Positions 11,573 to 21,998 of a stretch of DNA of 64,000 nucleotides are shown here, in pieces. Each line of letters starts with the position of its first letter. Position 1 is the first letter of the stretch. The notes under the pieces were generated by a model that saw nothing but the letters and a program-made list of their open reading frames with translations, searched no databases and was not told the origin of the DNA. The position numbers and the translations under genes are program-made. Source of the DNA: Fagopyrum homotropicum (taxonomy: Eukaryota > Streptophyta > Magnoliopsida > Caryophyllales > Polygonaceae); contig BSWB01000002.1 in NCBI GenBank assembly GCA_033239125.1, positions 82,208,560 through 82,272,559 of the forward strand. The letters are read 5' to 3'.

Positions 11573-13337
11573 TGTTCGCTCCAAACGGTGTGTGCAAGCT
11601 TTAAATTTATATCCCATGAAGTATGCTTAATACAAGAATGCGAACACGTAGTGTGCGGATCGATTATAGTAAAAAGCAAGAATTCCAGGGTGTCGATCTC
11701 AAGGACTTAGGTGAAACAAAGCAAGTATTAGTAGTCAATGCAACTAATAACCACAAAAGCGATTAAAGCAATCAAAAAATGATAATAAGGTCAAATAAAG
11801 GAAATATGCAAATTGTAGGGATTAAAGCATCTAGTTGTGGTTCCAACTCAAGATCTAAAGATAAAGCGGACAAAGCTGAGATTTTTTCAAAGGGAAAGTG
11901 TTTCTAAGATGGGAATAAATAACCGGGTAAGTCTCACTACTCACTATCCCAAACCAAAGCTTTTATTACCGGGTAAGTCTCAAGGTACTAAGGAAAGGAA
12001 CTATAATCTCAAACCAACACACCAACTAAAGGAATAGAATTAACCTTTACCGGGTAAGTCTCAGGCTAACTCACAAAGATGGGATGAAGGCACACTCAAA
12101 CCCCAATAAAGGATAAACCTTTGTTACCTACTCTTATGATCATGGGTAAACAAACAAAGGAATCACCGGGTAAGTCTCATCCTAGGCTTGCATTGGACCA
12201 GGAAAGGTGTAATAAGAATAGGATTTGGAAAACTCTAACACTTAACTCTCAGTTTTGGATCAGAAAAGGTCACTTCGGTTAGTCAAGTTCCACCCCGGCC
12301 GAGATGTTTATCGACTGAACGAGATGTTCTAGGGTTAAGGTTAAAGACTCGAGTTTTCAGGGTCCTACTGGGATTAAGATCATTCTATCATCGTCTCTCG
12401 CACAACTTTCAGCCAATCACCGTAGAATCGCACAAGAAAATTAGTCGCTCATCATCATGAAAGCAATAATCAAATATAAGAGAAGGGAATGAATATTTGA
12501 ACACAAAAACCTTAAAAACAAGGCTTCAATAACTGAATCAAATATCAAACAAATCAGCGTTCCTTGGATCACAAATCCAACTCGACAATAAAACTAAAGG
12601 AATCTAAGAAAGTCTTACAAATCCCTCAAAAGCTATTACAAAGTTATGAACTTCCTTCATTCAATCTTCAAAATTCCTTCAAACTTCCAAAAATCATCCT
12701 TAATTGCAGTGTAAACTGTGGTGTAGCGGGGATAGCGGGTTGCTGAATTTGTGGAAAATCCAACTCTTAATATAGGAGAATTATCTTACAAAGATAATAA
12801 TATCTTAAAAAGATAAGACCCTAATAAAATATATCCATATCTCTAAAATAGATCTCCCAAATATATGATCTTCCTTCCAAAAATCCAGCCCAACAATATA
12901 AGATATCTCCTTCCAAAAATAAAAGATCTCAGCCAAATAAAATATATCTCGCCGGCGCCAGGGTGTTCGCCTCTGTCGGGGCGCTCCTCAAAATCCCCTC
13001 GGTCGAGGTGACACTGTAGCTGACCGAGGTGAATCTTAGCTGAATGTGAAATCTCTTAAATCTGGTCCAAAGTAAATCTTCTTCATTAATTCCTTTCTTC
13101 CCGAGTTCTCTTTTGTGCTCCAAAATGTAGCTCCTATGACTCATTTGCTCCTTAGCTCCATTTTAGTCCAAAATGTGCCATTTTACCCGATTACTACGAA
13201 ACTTGGTGTAGACCTCGATTCCCGTAAAGGTAGATGAAACGACAATATAATCACACAATATACATTCAAACATGCAGATTATTGAAGATAAAACGTCTAA
13301 ACAAGTCCCAAAATATAGAATATAATACATGCTATCA
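11573..13337 (-). repeat. 3' LTR of element D (about 1.77 kb)
   Basis: On the minus strand it begins TGATAGCATGTATTATATTC (13337) and ends GGAGCGAACA (11573). It is homologous to the solo LTR J (51035-52803). It has five copies of the CCGGGTAAGTCTC phrase between 11924 and 12179. CCTCGGTCGAGG-type dyads lie at 12993-13035 and 12285-12330, about 320 and 1030 nt from the LTR start. Confidence 0.9.
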
Positions 13338-14912
13338 AAATAACCCATACTTGTCCCATGCTTGTCCCCAAGCAAGTTCCAAATCTTAATTACAAGATAG
13401 AATGGATTATAAGTCATAAAGATCAATGAAAAGTATTTCAAAACATTTTTGGTGGTGTGCTCCACTCATAGATCACTATAAGAGAATGCTTCATGACAAT
13501 TAAAATCAAGATATGATCAAAACATTTTATAAATATAGGAAAGTTGTTCATCTTTGCATAAAATCATAGAATGCATAACAAATCATAATCTTCGAAATTA
13601 ATCATGTGTAATCAAGTTTAAACCACCAAGTCAATCAACAAGCTCGAGGTCTCAAGGGCTTTTCAAGAGAAGGCTAAGAAACGTGTGAGGGTGGGATGTA
13701 TATAGGGAATGTGGTGCTAGAATCCGGGAAAAGGATCTTCACTTTACTTGCTTTTGAACTTCAACATCTTCCACTAATAAGCTTTGCTTATTTTACTTTT
13801 CTTTTTATTTTTTTTACTTTTTAGGATGCATGGACAAAGGTGCACAATAACCAAAACCTAGGAGATCAACAATCATCAATTTCTCGGGATGCCTCAAACC
13901 CTTGATTCACATACCATGATCCGTTAGGAATATCGCTCAATCCGACTTTGGCAAGACACAAACACCCGGCTATGTGAATGGTGCCGAGTTACTCATCATC
14001 GGGATTGACTTCCCCAAACCTATTTGTTTCTTTCTAAACTCCCAGCTAACATCTCATATTTTCTTTCACTTGCTTTTCACTTTCTTGCTTCCAAATTCCC
14101 AGATAGGTAAAGGGAGGCAAATATGTATATGAGGGGCTAAGCATGATCTAGAAGAAGAAGAGAAGAGAATGAATTGCCTTAATCATCCCAGGAAGAGAGT
14201 GAGGGAAGTCATAATGTGGTGTCAATCTTCAAATTCAACATAATTTGGATGAAAACAAAGTATTAAACATGCCGAAATTTCAAACAAAGCATTTAGCGAC
14301 TTAAACATATCATAAAACCTTTCAAGCATATAAAGATTTCAAACCAATCTGCAAACAAAATTTTCACTGAGGTCATATCCAGATAAGAAGCACAAAAATC
14401 GTTTCAAAAACATTCTCGGTTAAACAGCCTCGATCGAGATTTTCTAAGTGAACCGAGGTGAAGTACCTCGTTTGGCAAGAATCATCCCGGTCGAGGTCAT
14501 AAAAATTTTTTTTCTTAACCAGTTTTTTGACGTTTTTCTCAATCAAATAACATGTATGCATGCATGTAGTCACAGATAAGCACGTAGAGCATAAAGAAAA
14601 TCATAAATAGAAAGTCATACAAGTCATACACATAGTGTCAAGTAAGATACATCAATACCCCATTCTTGGGACACATTGTCCCTATGGGTCAAAATAAGTC
14701 TAGAAAACAGAGTACTCACCGGACATAAGCTGAGCTGCATAATAAATAAAGAAAAGAAATCCCTGCAAGCTCTAATCCTGATCTGCTGGTGGTGGTGGTG
14801 GATATGGGACGTAAGGATGCTGGGATGGATCAAAAGGGTAACCCATGTTATGCTGGAACTGCATCTCCATCATCCTGCGCTGGTAATGCTGGCTCTCTAG
14901 CATTTGATGTGT
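13338..14912 (-). other. 3' non-coding region and polypurine tract of element D
   Basis: No supported gene. Next to the LTR (13338-13370) the minus strand has a purine-rich tract of the form GGGGACAAGC...GGGACAAGTATGGG, the probable plus-strand primer. A second copy of the module (GGGACAATGTG...CAAGAATGGGG) lies at 14658-14683, just after the env-like ORF. CTCGGTT, CTCGATCGAG and CCGAGGTG dyad halves cluster at 14390-14500. A T-rich stretch lies at 13790-13822. Confidence 0.7.
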
Positions 14913-16232
14913 TCAACCCTCAATCTCTAGGCACTGATCATCAAAATGCTCACGGATGTCAACTGTCAGGGCATTATAGGCGTCGATCATCTTATCGGTG
15001 AGGTCATCAATCTTTTGATGCGCTATTGGGTCTCTAACTCTGCGGCGTCGGGATCTGCGCTGAGATGGTGGAGGTGCTATTGTCTCCTCCTCTGTCGCCT
15101 CGTCATCTAAGTCGACAACTGGCACACTAGGGCCGGCTGTATTTGTCCCTGTCTCCATCGCAGCACAACCATCATCATCATCATCATCCTCCTCTTGCAC
15201 CTGAGTTGTTGTGGCGTGTCTAGCATCCTCAATGTAAGGTATCCATGCGGTAGACCAATACTGAGGGTCGTAGATTGAGAGCTAGGCCAACCACATGATA
15301 CCCTGAGGGGTAGTCTGCTCCCAAGGCATCGCCACATACGGTGTAGTGAGTCCACGAGGAACTAGAATCCTCCTCGTGATCATCTTCTGCAGTCCTAGCG
15401 GCTTGGCAGCCTCCACCAATGTACATGCACTCAGATCTAGATCCACGACCGTCGCTATATGAGTCACTAGGCCGCTACAACAGAAATCTCCCTTCCCCTT
15501 AACCTTGATCCTGTGCAGATCCTCAGCTAGCATGGCCCCAAAATCAAGCACTCCCCCAGTCACCGTACAAAATAGACTCAGAAGCTCCCTCTGTCTAATC
15601 TTTTGAGGTGTCTCAGTACGCGCCAGAAGGGTCTCACCGAAGATCCGGTGGGCTAGTCGGAAAGCAAGGTGGAAGATGATGCGCTCCCTGGAGTCTCCAC
15701 GTCTCCACCTATCAGCATGCTCTACCACGTGACCAATCTGTCCCCAAAACTGTCGAGCCATGGCTCGAGAAGGGAAGTCGGGAACTGTGGGGGTCGGGAA
15801 GTCAAAGATGTCTCTCCACTGGTCCATGGGACCTAGGTAGTTCCGGTTCTGCAACCAATACTTGATGGCCTTTTCCTCAGGCAGGTGAGTAATAGAACTC
15901 ACAAACTCTAGTGTGGGCTCGAGGTAGGCTGGAGCTCTAATCTCCATAAATTGTTCCATCCCTACTATTGAAACTATCCTCCTCAGATCATCAGCTACAT
16001 GGAGGCAATCAAATGCAGAAATATCTAAGAAACGCGGCGCAATCACATGGCGCGCGCATATGCGGTCAAAGACAGCCTGATGACGCTCGTGAATCACCGG
16101 GATGGAAGGTCTAGAAGAAGAAGAAGGTGAGGATCTACTGGGAGCATCCCTCAAAACTAAGTGGCGATCAGAACAAGAACTCATTACTGCTGACAAGATC
16201 ACCTCGGGTGCTCTGACAGGTCTCAAGAACAC
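14913..16232 (-). pseudogene. Athila env-like third ORF (element D)
   Basis: The frame is about 440 codons with one TAG near 15282 (WLA followed by the stop), after which the same frame continues. It lies downstream of pol, the position of the third or env-like ORF of Athila elements. Seen in the sequence: a serine-rich N-terminus (SRSSPSSSSRPS), a central part with HLAFRLAHRIFGETLLARTE and TPQKIRQRELLSLF, CSGLVTHIA, and a C-terminal acidic run (EEDDDDDD) followed by a basic run (RRSRRRR). The central part aligns with the ORF at 39948-41450 (HLALKIAHRLLSE, RTETPQKIK, GGMVTHIARQLGID, AMPWE). I see no clear signal peptide or membrane segment, so an envelope role is by position only. The protein function is not established. 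Confidence 0.8.
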
Positions 16233-17011
16233 CTCGGCCGTGGCGTAGGTCGACTGGACCGAGGCGATAAACTGCTCGATTCCAACTCTTTGATTTCCAG
16301 TTCTTTTCCCCCAATATCATTACCGATTGTTCCTATGGGGTACTTAAGCCTTTTCCAAAAAAAATCTATGGCAACCAAAGCCACTAATCCTTGAAATTGG
16401 TGAAAATAGACGAGTTAGGGTTTTCGATTTAATTACCCCAGATTCAGTCGATTGCAGGCGTTTTTGTTGCAGTTTCTCTTGCAATCTATTCCTATAGCCT
16501 TTTCTTGCGAGATCGGAGCAATAATCGTAGAAAACGATCGAGAAACGAAGAAAACGAGATGGATATGCGCCGCGGTCGAGGGAGAGATAGGAGGGAAAGA
16601 GAGAGAAATTGTTCCTCTTTTATACCCCTCACCGATTCTGCTGTCACCTCGGCCGAGGTGGTCCCGACTGGATCGAGGTGTCTGGACCGAGGTGGATTGT
16701 TGTCAACCCTAGTTGCCTTGGTTGCTCAAGAATCATCTCGGTCGAGGTGTTGTGACAGCAACTGAGATGTGTCTCAGTCAAACTCCGTCTTCTCGAATTC
16801 TCAAACTTTTGTCCTTCCAGTGTTGCTCCTGAGTTGTAATCCTTCCTTAGAAAGTGCCTGGTTTCTGTCTAGGATGCCAAAAACAAAGCAAAGTAAAGCA
16901 AAAGCAAACTATCTAAAGCTAGACTAGAAAAAGGGAAAAAGAAAGCAATACCTTGGCTTGCCTCCCAAGAAGCGCTTGATTTATGGTCGCTAGCTGGACC
17001 GTACGACATCC
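16233..17011 (-). other. Pol to env-like spacer of element D
   Basis: No supported gene; the two overlapping 86-codon frames at 16452-16765 on the plus strand run antisense to the element and are not conserved. The spacer carries a dense group of dyads, including the perfect palindrome CACCTCGGCCGAGGTG at 16645-16660 and CATCTCGGTCGAGGTG near 16733-16748. At 16952-16969 it has a hairpin-forming segment with loop AGGCAA (minus strand), shared with element E at 39148-39165. Confidence 0.7.
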
Positions 17012-18235
17012 CTAAACAAGATATAGTGGTGCAATCTCCTCAACCTGGACCTCCGGTTGGTATTTCTTAAGTCTATGACCATTGACCTTGAAGCTTCCAC
17101 TTGTTTCTCCCCAAATCTCAACTGCACCATAAGGGAAAACATGTTTCACAACGTAAGGTCCTGTCCATCTAGATTTCAACTTACTTGGAAAGAGGCGAAG
17201 GCGGGAGTTGAAGAGTAAAACTAAATCTCCTTCTTTGAACTCCTTAGGAATGATACGCTTGTCATGCCATTTCTTTGTCCTTTCCTTGTAGATCTTGGCG
17301 CTCTCATACGCGTTCAAACGCAGCTCTTCCAGCTCATTGATGTCCAATAGTTGCTTCTCACCGGCTTCTTTGATGTCGAAATTCAACCATTTGACTGCCC
17401 AATACGCTTTGTGTTCTAACTCAACGGGCAGATAGCAAGACTTTCCATATACCAAATTATAAGGGGTGGTACCAATGGGAGTCTTGAATGCGGTCCTGTA
17501 AGCCCAAAGAGCGTCGTCCAGTTTCGTGGACCAATCCTTCCTTGTTCTAGAGACAGTATTCTCCAAGATTGCTTTGATTTCTCTATTCGAGATTTCGACC
17601 TGTCCACTAGTTTGAGGGTGATAAGGGGTTGCTACCTTGTGAGTTCCTTCATTGCTGATGATGATACGTGGTGTCCCAAATCGTGGAAAGATAGTCCGAT
17701 TGAAGAACTTCACAACCACCATGGCCTCATTAGTGGGGGTGGCAATGACTTCTACCCACCTAGAGACGTAGTCAATAGCTAAGAGAATGTAGAGGTTTCC
17801 TCCAGATGATGGGAAAGGTCCCATGAACTCAACTCCCCAAACATCAAAAATCTCAACTTCCTGGATGTTATTGAGTGGCATCTCGTTCCTTCTAGATAAG
17901 TTCCCTGTTCATTGGCATGCATCACAAGAAACAACAAACGTTTGTACATCCTTAAATAATGTAGGCCAAAAGAAACCGGAATGCATCTTCGAAGCATCTT
18001 CGAAGCATGACACTAGTGACTTCATCTTTCGGAATGCATCTTCGAAGCATCCCATCCGGACCTCTCTTAAACAGTAGAGGTTCATCCTAATAGTAGTGGC
18101 GTACATCTTAAAGAATTTCTTCCTTTGAGTGTACGTCGATCCGGGCGGTATTTTCTGGAAAACAACATAATTAACAATATTAGCATACCAAGGTTCTTTA
18201 GTATCAGAATCTTGGTGGAGAAAGTGCTCCACCAA
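17012..18235 (-). pseudogene. pol: Athila integrase of element D, catalytically broken
   Basis: Integrase joins the cDNA ends to target DNA. Reading from 18235: NIVNYVVFQKIPPGSTYTQR, a scrambled zinc-binding domain, SGFFWPTLFKDVQTF and CDACQ, then the core from about 17881: GVEFMGPF, RFGTPRIIISNEG, THKVATPYHPQTSGQVEIS, a stretch ALWAYRTAFKTPIGTTPYN, and the C-terminal SRWTGPYVVKHVFP (GPY/F module). Against element E the first catalytic Asp is Glu (GVEF for GVDF), the second is Asn (SNEG for SDGG), and 17 residues after it are missing, an in-frame loss of 51 bp. The glutamate (QVEIS) is kept. The zinc-binding histidines are replaced by three near-repeats of a TTCGAAGCATC sequence at 17983-18050. 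The enzyme cannot be active. Confidence 0.9.
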
Positions 18236-18264
18236 CTATGAATGAGTTTCAAAAAAGAGAGTAA

Positions 18265-19112
18265 GAAGTTTAACACAAAGGTCTCAATAACTCAATGAAT
18301 CGAGTATCAAACCAGCGTTTCTCAAGTCACAAATAAGAAAAGACAACAAAGCAAAAGCAATCTCAGAAGATCTTACAAACTCCTTCAAAATCCAACTCCA
18401 ACTATGATTCCTTCCTTCTTGGAACTTCAACCTTCAAACTTCCTTCAACTCTTCCTTCAATACTCCAAAAAATCCTTCAATTGCTGGATGCTTTAAGCAT
18501 TTGACGATTCGAAGATTGCTAAATTGTAGAAAATCAGCCCATATATATAGGAGAATTATCTTCCAAATATAAAATATCTTAAAAAGATAATTTCCTAGAA
18601 AATATGTCCATATCTCTCAAAATAAATCAGCCAAATATAATATCTTCCTTCCAGAAATCCAGCCAAAAATATATGATATTCTCCTTCCAAAAATAGAAGA
18701 TCTTAGCCAAAAATAAAGATCTTGCCGGCGGCAGGGTGTTCGCCTCGGTCAGGACGCTCCTCAAGATCACCTCGGTCGAGGTGGTACTGTAGCTGACAGA
18801 GGTGAATCTCAACTGAATGTGAATCATCTCGAATTTGGTCCAAATTCAATCTTCTAAATAATTTACATGCTTCTTGAGATCTTCTTAAAGCTCCAGAATG
18901 TAGCTCCAATGACTCCTTAGCTCTCTTAGCTCCATTTCGATACAAAACGTGCCATTTTCCCTACAATTACAAGGAAACTAGGTGTAGACCTCGATTCCCG
19001 CAAAGGTAGACAAAAGAACAATATAGTAAAAGAATATACATTCATACATGCAGATTTATAAGATAAAACGTCTAAAACAAACCCAAAATATAGAGTATAA
19101 TACATGCTATCA
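18265..19112 (-). repeat. Truncated Athila LTR O (5' half)
   Basis: On the minus strand it starts TGATAGCATGTATTATACTC (19112) and is homologous to the first half of the D LTR; homology fades near 18265, so the second half is missing. CACCTCGGTCGAGGTG-type dyads lie at 18765-18800, about 335 nt from the LTR start. It abuts the broken integrase of D on one side and an env-like fragment on the other. Confidence 0.82.
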
Positions 19113-19835
19113 ACTTGATCACGCATCCGGAGGAGGAGGTAGGTGGAACAGGTACAAGAATGGGTCAAAAGGATGACCCATCAGATGTTGGACTGCAGCT
19201 CCATCATCCGGCACTGATAGTGGTGGCTCTCTTACATCTCGCGTCTCATGGCACTGAGCTCTCCGGTCTGTCTGTCGAGGCGCTCCCCCATATCCGTGCG
19301 TAAGGTACAGAATGACTGATCCATATGACGTGTGAGATTGTCAATCTTGTGGTGAGCCTCGGGATCGCGGTGGCAACACTGTTGGTGTTGTGGCTTCCTC
19401 CGTCTCCTCGTCATCATCCATCAACTCAATCACCAAGGAACTCAGACCAACAGTTTCCGTCCCGGTGTCCATGGTACTCCAACATCGTCCTCATTGCTCT
19501 CCATCCTAAACTCTGGGTCAATCTCTTTGTCGCGTACGAAGGACCGCTAGATCCTCGACCAATTGGTCGGGTTAGAGATGTTGAACTGTGGGGACTAAGG
19601 AATCCCCTTCGGATCTTTCGTCTCCCATGCCATGGGCATGTGAGGTGGACCACGGTCTCGAGGGACTAAGATCCGACGGGTAATAAACTCCTGCAGCCCT
19701 AAAGGTTTGGCCTCAACGACCAAAATGCATGTAGATAGATCGATGTCCATAGCGTTGGCAATGTACGTCACTAGTCCTCCGAAACAAATGTCGCCCTTCT
19801 TCTTGTACTTGACCTTGTGAAGCTCCTCGACTTTT
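19113..19835 (-). pseudogene. Env-like ORF fragment (element O)
   Basis: This stretch aligns with the C-terminal part of the env-like ORF of D (about 14780-15500), for example the CTCCATCATCC, GACCCAT and TTGTACTTGACCTTGTG blocks, and includes an antisense reading MMTRRRRKPQHQQ corresponding to the basic run of D. Frames are broken. It sits directly against the LTR end at 19112, whereas in D and E more than 1.3 kb of 3' non-coding DNA with the polypurine tract separates the two, so a deletion has occurred. The other end is cut at about 19835 where a Tekay-type LTR piece starts. Confidence 0.72.
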
Positions 19836-20153
19836 CTTTCTTCTTCTTTCTATCTTCCTCTTTCATCCTTCTTTTCTCTTCTTCCTCTTCCTTGATGATG
19901 AATTACCACAAGTTGATCTTCCTATACATATATTGATGTATGTATGTCTATATATTTATGTGTATGGTTGCTAGTTGATGAAGATATGAAGGATACCAAG
20001 TGAAGGATCTAAGAGAAGTCGAGGATCACCTTCTGCAAACCAGCCGCCCCTGCGCCTGGTGTTGATCCGCCCTTGCGCCACCAGACAACCACCCCTGGGC
20101 CTTCTGGTTATATCACCCGTGCGCCTTCCCGTCACACAGGTTTGTCTTCTACA
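19836..20153 (+). repeat. Fragment of a Tekay-type LTR (left of element E)
   Basis: The stretch resembles 47500-47830 in the LTR of element I: a CTTCTTTCTTC tract, CACAAGTTGATCTT, a short TATGTATGT run, and GC-rich repeats CCAGCCGCCCCTGCGCC (20040-20125). It ends where the E LTR begins. Together with 44484-44665 it may be one LTR into which E inserted. No gene seen. Confidence 0.65.
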
Positions 20154-21358
20154 GGAACCCCTTCAGACCATGATTTAGGCGATCTTTTGACGAATCAAGT
20201 ATTGCCACGTCATTTACGCAATGCGCCGGGACGGTTATTTTGTTTCTCCTTATAAAAAGGGTGGAGAGGAGAGAATTTGACACACGTGCTTAGGGTTGCA
20301 TTAGACGTCAGGATATTTGCGCTTGCAAACGTGATTCGCGAGGGTTTGAAGATTTGGGAGTTGCATGTGGCGGAAGTTAGCCTTTTGTTCTTAGGTTTGA
20401 TTAGAAGACGGATTGAAATCCCGTTCTTCGTTCTTATCAAGGATTGTTATTGGTTTGTGTTTGTTTCCGAATCCGATATACATTATTCCTCTTGTGTGTG
20501 GATTTGAGATTGAATTGAGTTTTATTGAATGTTTTCGAAGGTTTTCATCTTTCATTCTTCTTAAACTTGATTTTGATATTATAATGACAGTTATTGGCTA
20601 AAACCCTTTAGCAATTCTAAGGTGAAGGGTTGATAGTTGTGGCTTAGATGATGATAGATCGATCGTAAACAGATCGGACCCTGAGAGTTAGAGAGATTTG
20701 GCCGACGAACCAAAATCACGGTTTGTTCTTGAGATTGCACGGCCGTGGAATTCAAGATCTACCCGTGATTTACCCTAGTTTACGAACTTTGCTTTTACTT
20801 TGATCCAAGGTTAAAGATTAGTTTTAACCTAGTCTATGTTTGCCCTTTTCTAGGTAGTAGTGAAGCCTCAACAACCTCTACTTCGATTTCGAGTGTCACA
20901 ACCTTAATCGGTTTAGTTAGTTTTTATCCTTGGGTTACAAGTTTGGGTATTTGAGATTAATTCTAGTCTTTAGATCCTTTCTATACTGAAGCCTCAACAA
21001 CCTTTATAGAGAGTGTCTTTAGATAAGTCATATAAAGCCTTGGAACTTCACCGTACATTGCTTTACCTTAGCATAGCATTGCAACTCTTAACTCTGTCCT
21101 TAGTTCTTTAGTATATCTTGAATCGATTGCCACAATTTGATACTTGGATCTTTAGGGTTGCTGTTTTCCTAATATTTGCAAAGCTTTATACTTTTACTTG
21201 CTTGAGAATTTACAAACTGAATTTGTTCCCCCAAATCCCTGTGTTCGATACTCTGGAATACTTGCTTTACTACGCCGATCCGTACACTGCGGGTTCGCTT
21301 GCTTGATTCTAGTTTTATAAATTTAAAGCTTATTTGCATGCACGCTTAGTGGCGAACA
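20154..21358 (+). repeat. 5' LTR of element E, lacking its first 460 bp
   Basis: Homologous to 43272-44483 of the 3' LTR with few differences, but the 5' terminus and the dyad-rich first 460 nt are missing. The break falls at GGAACCCCTTCAGACC. It ends TTAGTGGCGAACA before the primer site. The second-locus palindrome GCACGGCCGTGG is at 20737-20748. Confidence 0.9.
20251..20260 (+). promoter_or_regulatory. Putative TATA box in the 5' LTR of E
   Basis: TATAAAAAGG lies in TCTCCTTATAAAAAGGGTGG. The same box at the equivalent position of the 3' LTR (43369-43378) and in solo LTR J (51579-51588) supports it as the element promoter. Confidence 0.6.
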
Positions 21359-21364
21359 AGTTTT

Positions 21365-21382
21365 TGGCGCCGTTGCCGGGGA
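21365..21382 (+). other. Primer-binding site, tRNA-Asp type (element E)
   Basis: TGGCGCCGTTGCCGGGGA, 6 nt after the LTR terminus GAACA. Perfect complement of the family consensus seen at 586-603 and 63729-63746. Confidence 0.92.
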
Positions 21383-21483
21383 TTTGGTCTAGGCCGAATT
21401 CGGTTATCGGTTGTCAAGCTTGGGAGCTTGCCCTTGTTATTTGATATCTCCTTTGAGTGATATTTGTAGGTTACTTTAGGTAT

Positions 21484-21998
21484 ATGCGCAGGTCTAGGAA
21501 CAACAAAGACCTCCTACCTCTTGATCAAAAACTTGAGAAGACTTTGAGGAAGAAGCTCAAAGAAAGAATGATGGCTGAAAACAAGGAGCGGGATCTTCAA
21601 GCAGAGTTGGAGGAATCCGAAGCTCAACTTAGATGGAGCGAGAGGACTCGCAAGGAAGAATCGGACCGTCATCAATTGCAAATTGATGAGCTCAGGGACA
21701 TGATGTTTCAAATGAGGTTGGAATTGAGCGATTCCACGAAAAAGAAGAGGAGGAAACCGGCAAGATCGGTGAGAACCAACTCATCCGATGAGGATAGCGA
21801 CTCTTCCATGCCACCGCTGGAGGACATTAATCCGACGATCAACATGAATCAATATAATCCAAGACCGTCTGCCAATTATCGTGTCCCGGCTGAGGGTGCG
21901 AGAGCCGCTCGTGTAGATGAAGAGCCAAGAACTCTTGGCCAAAGGATGGATCCAATTCAGCAACCATGCCGTCTAGGTGTGAACTTTGATGCTGATGA
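21484..21998 (+). pseudogene. gag: Gag of element E, N-terminal part
   Basis: The ATG at 21484 starts MRRSRNNKDLLPLDQKLEK, the family N-terminus; an in-frame extension upstream to 21457 has no support from siblings. A charged coiled-coil-like region (about residues 15-90), a basic patch (KKKRRKPAR), an acidic/serine patch (SSDEDSDSS) and the motif TLGQRMDPIQ follow. The frame is cut after GVNFDAD by Tekay element F; GATGA at 21994-21998 is the target duplication. The reading resumes in the same sense at 33717. Gag would assemble the particle. Confidence 0.9.
21994..21998. repeat. Target-site duplication of element F, left copy
   Basis: GATGA before TGTAATATCC; the same five bases follow the other end of F at 33712-33716. 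Removing F and one copy restores the gag reading. Confidence 0.93.

Larger units (their letters stand above)
11573..18264 (-). mobile_element. Athila-like element D, 3' half
   Basis: Reading on the minus strand: integrase (about 18235 to 17012), spacer, env-like ORF (16232 to 14913), 3' non-coding region with a polypurine tract, and 3' LTR (13337 to 11573). Gag, protease, RT and the 5' LTR are absent. The break is near 18240-18265, where a truncated LTR of the same family (O) begins. Inserted in the RT of element C. The order matches plus-strand element E. Confidence 0.88.

Noticed and set aside
11573..13337. Solo LTR
   Set aside because: The DNA at 13338 onward begins with the polypurine tract and continues into the env-like ORF and integrase on the same strand, so it is the 3' LTR of a truncated element.
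13163..13465. 100-codon minus-strand frame crossing the LTR boundary
   Set aside because: It spans the junction of LTR and 3' non-coding DNA of element D, is AT-rich and is not present in element E.
16452..16765. Two overlapping 86-codon frames on the plus strand
   Set aside because: They are antisense to element D in a non-coding spacer and owe their length partly to the dyad repeats; no counterpart in E.
17983..18050. TTCGAAGCATC repeats as a further dyad family
   Set aside because: Confined to one place in one element and absent from E; best explained as a local duplication that damaged the integrase zinc-binding region.
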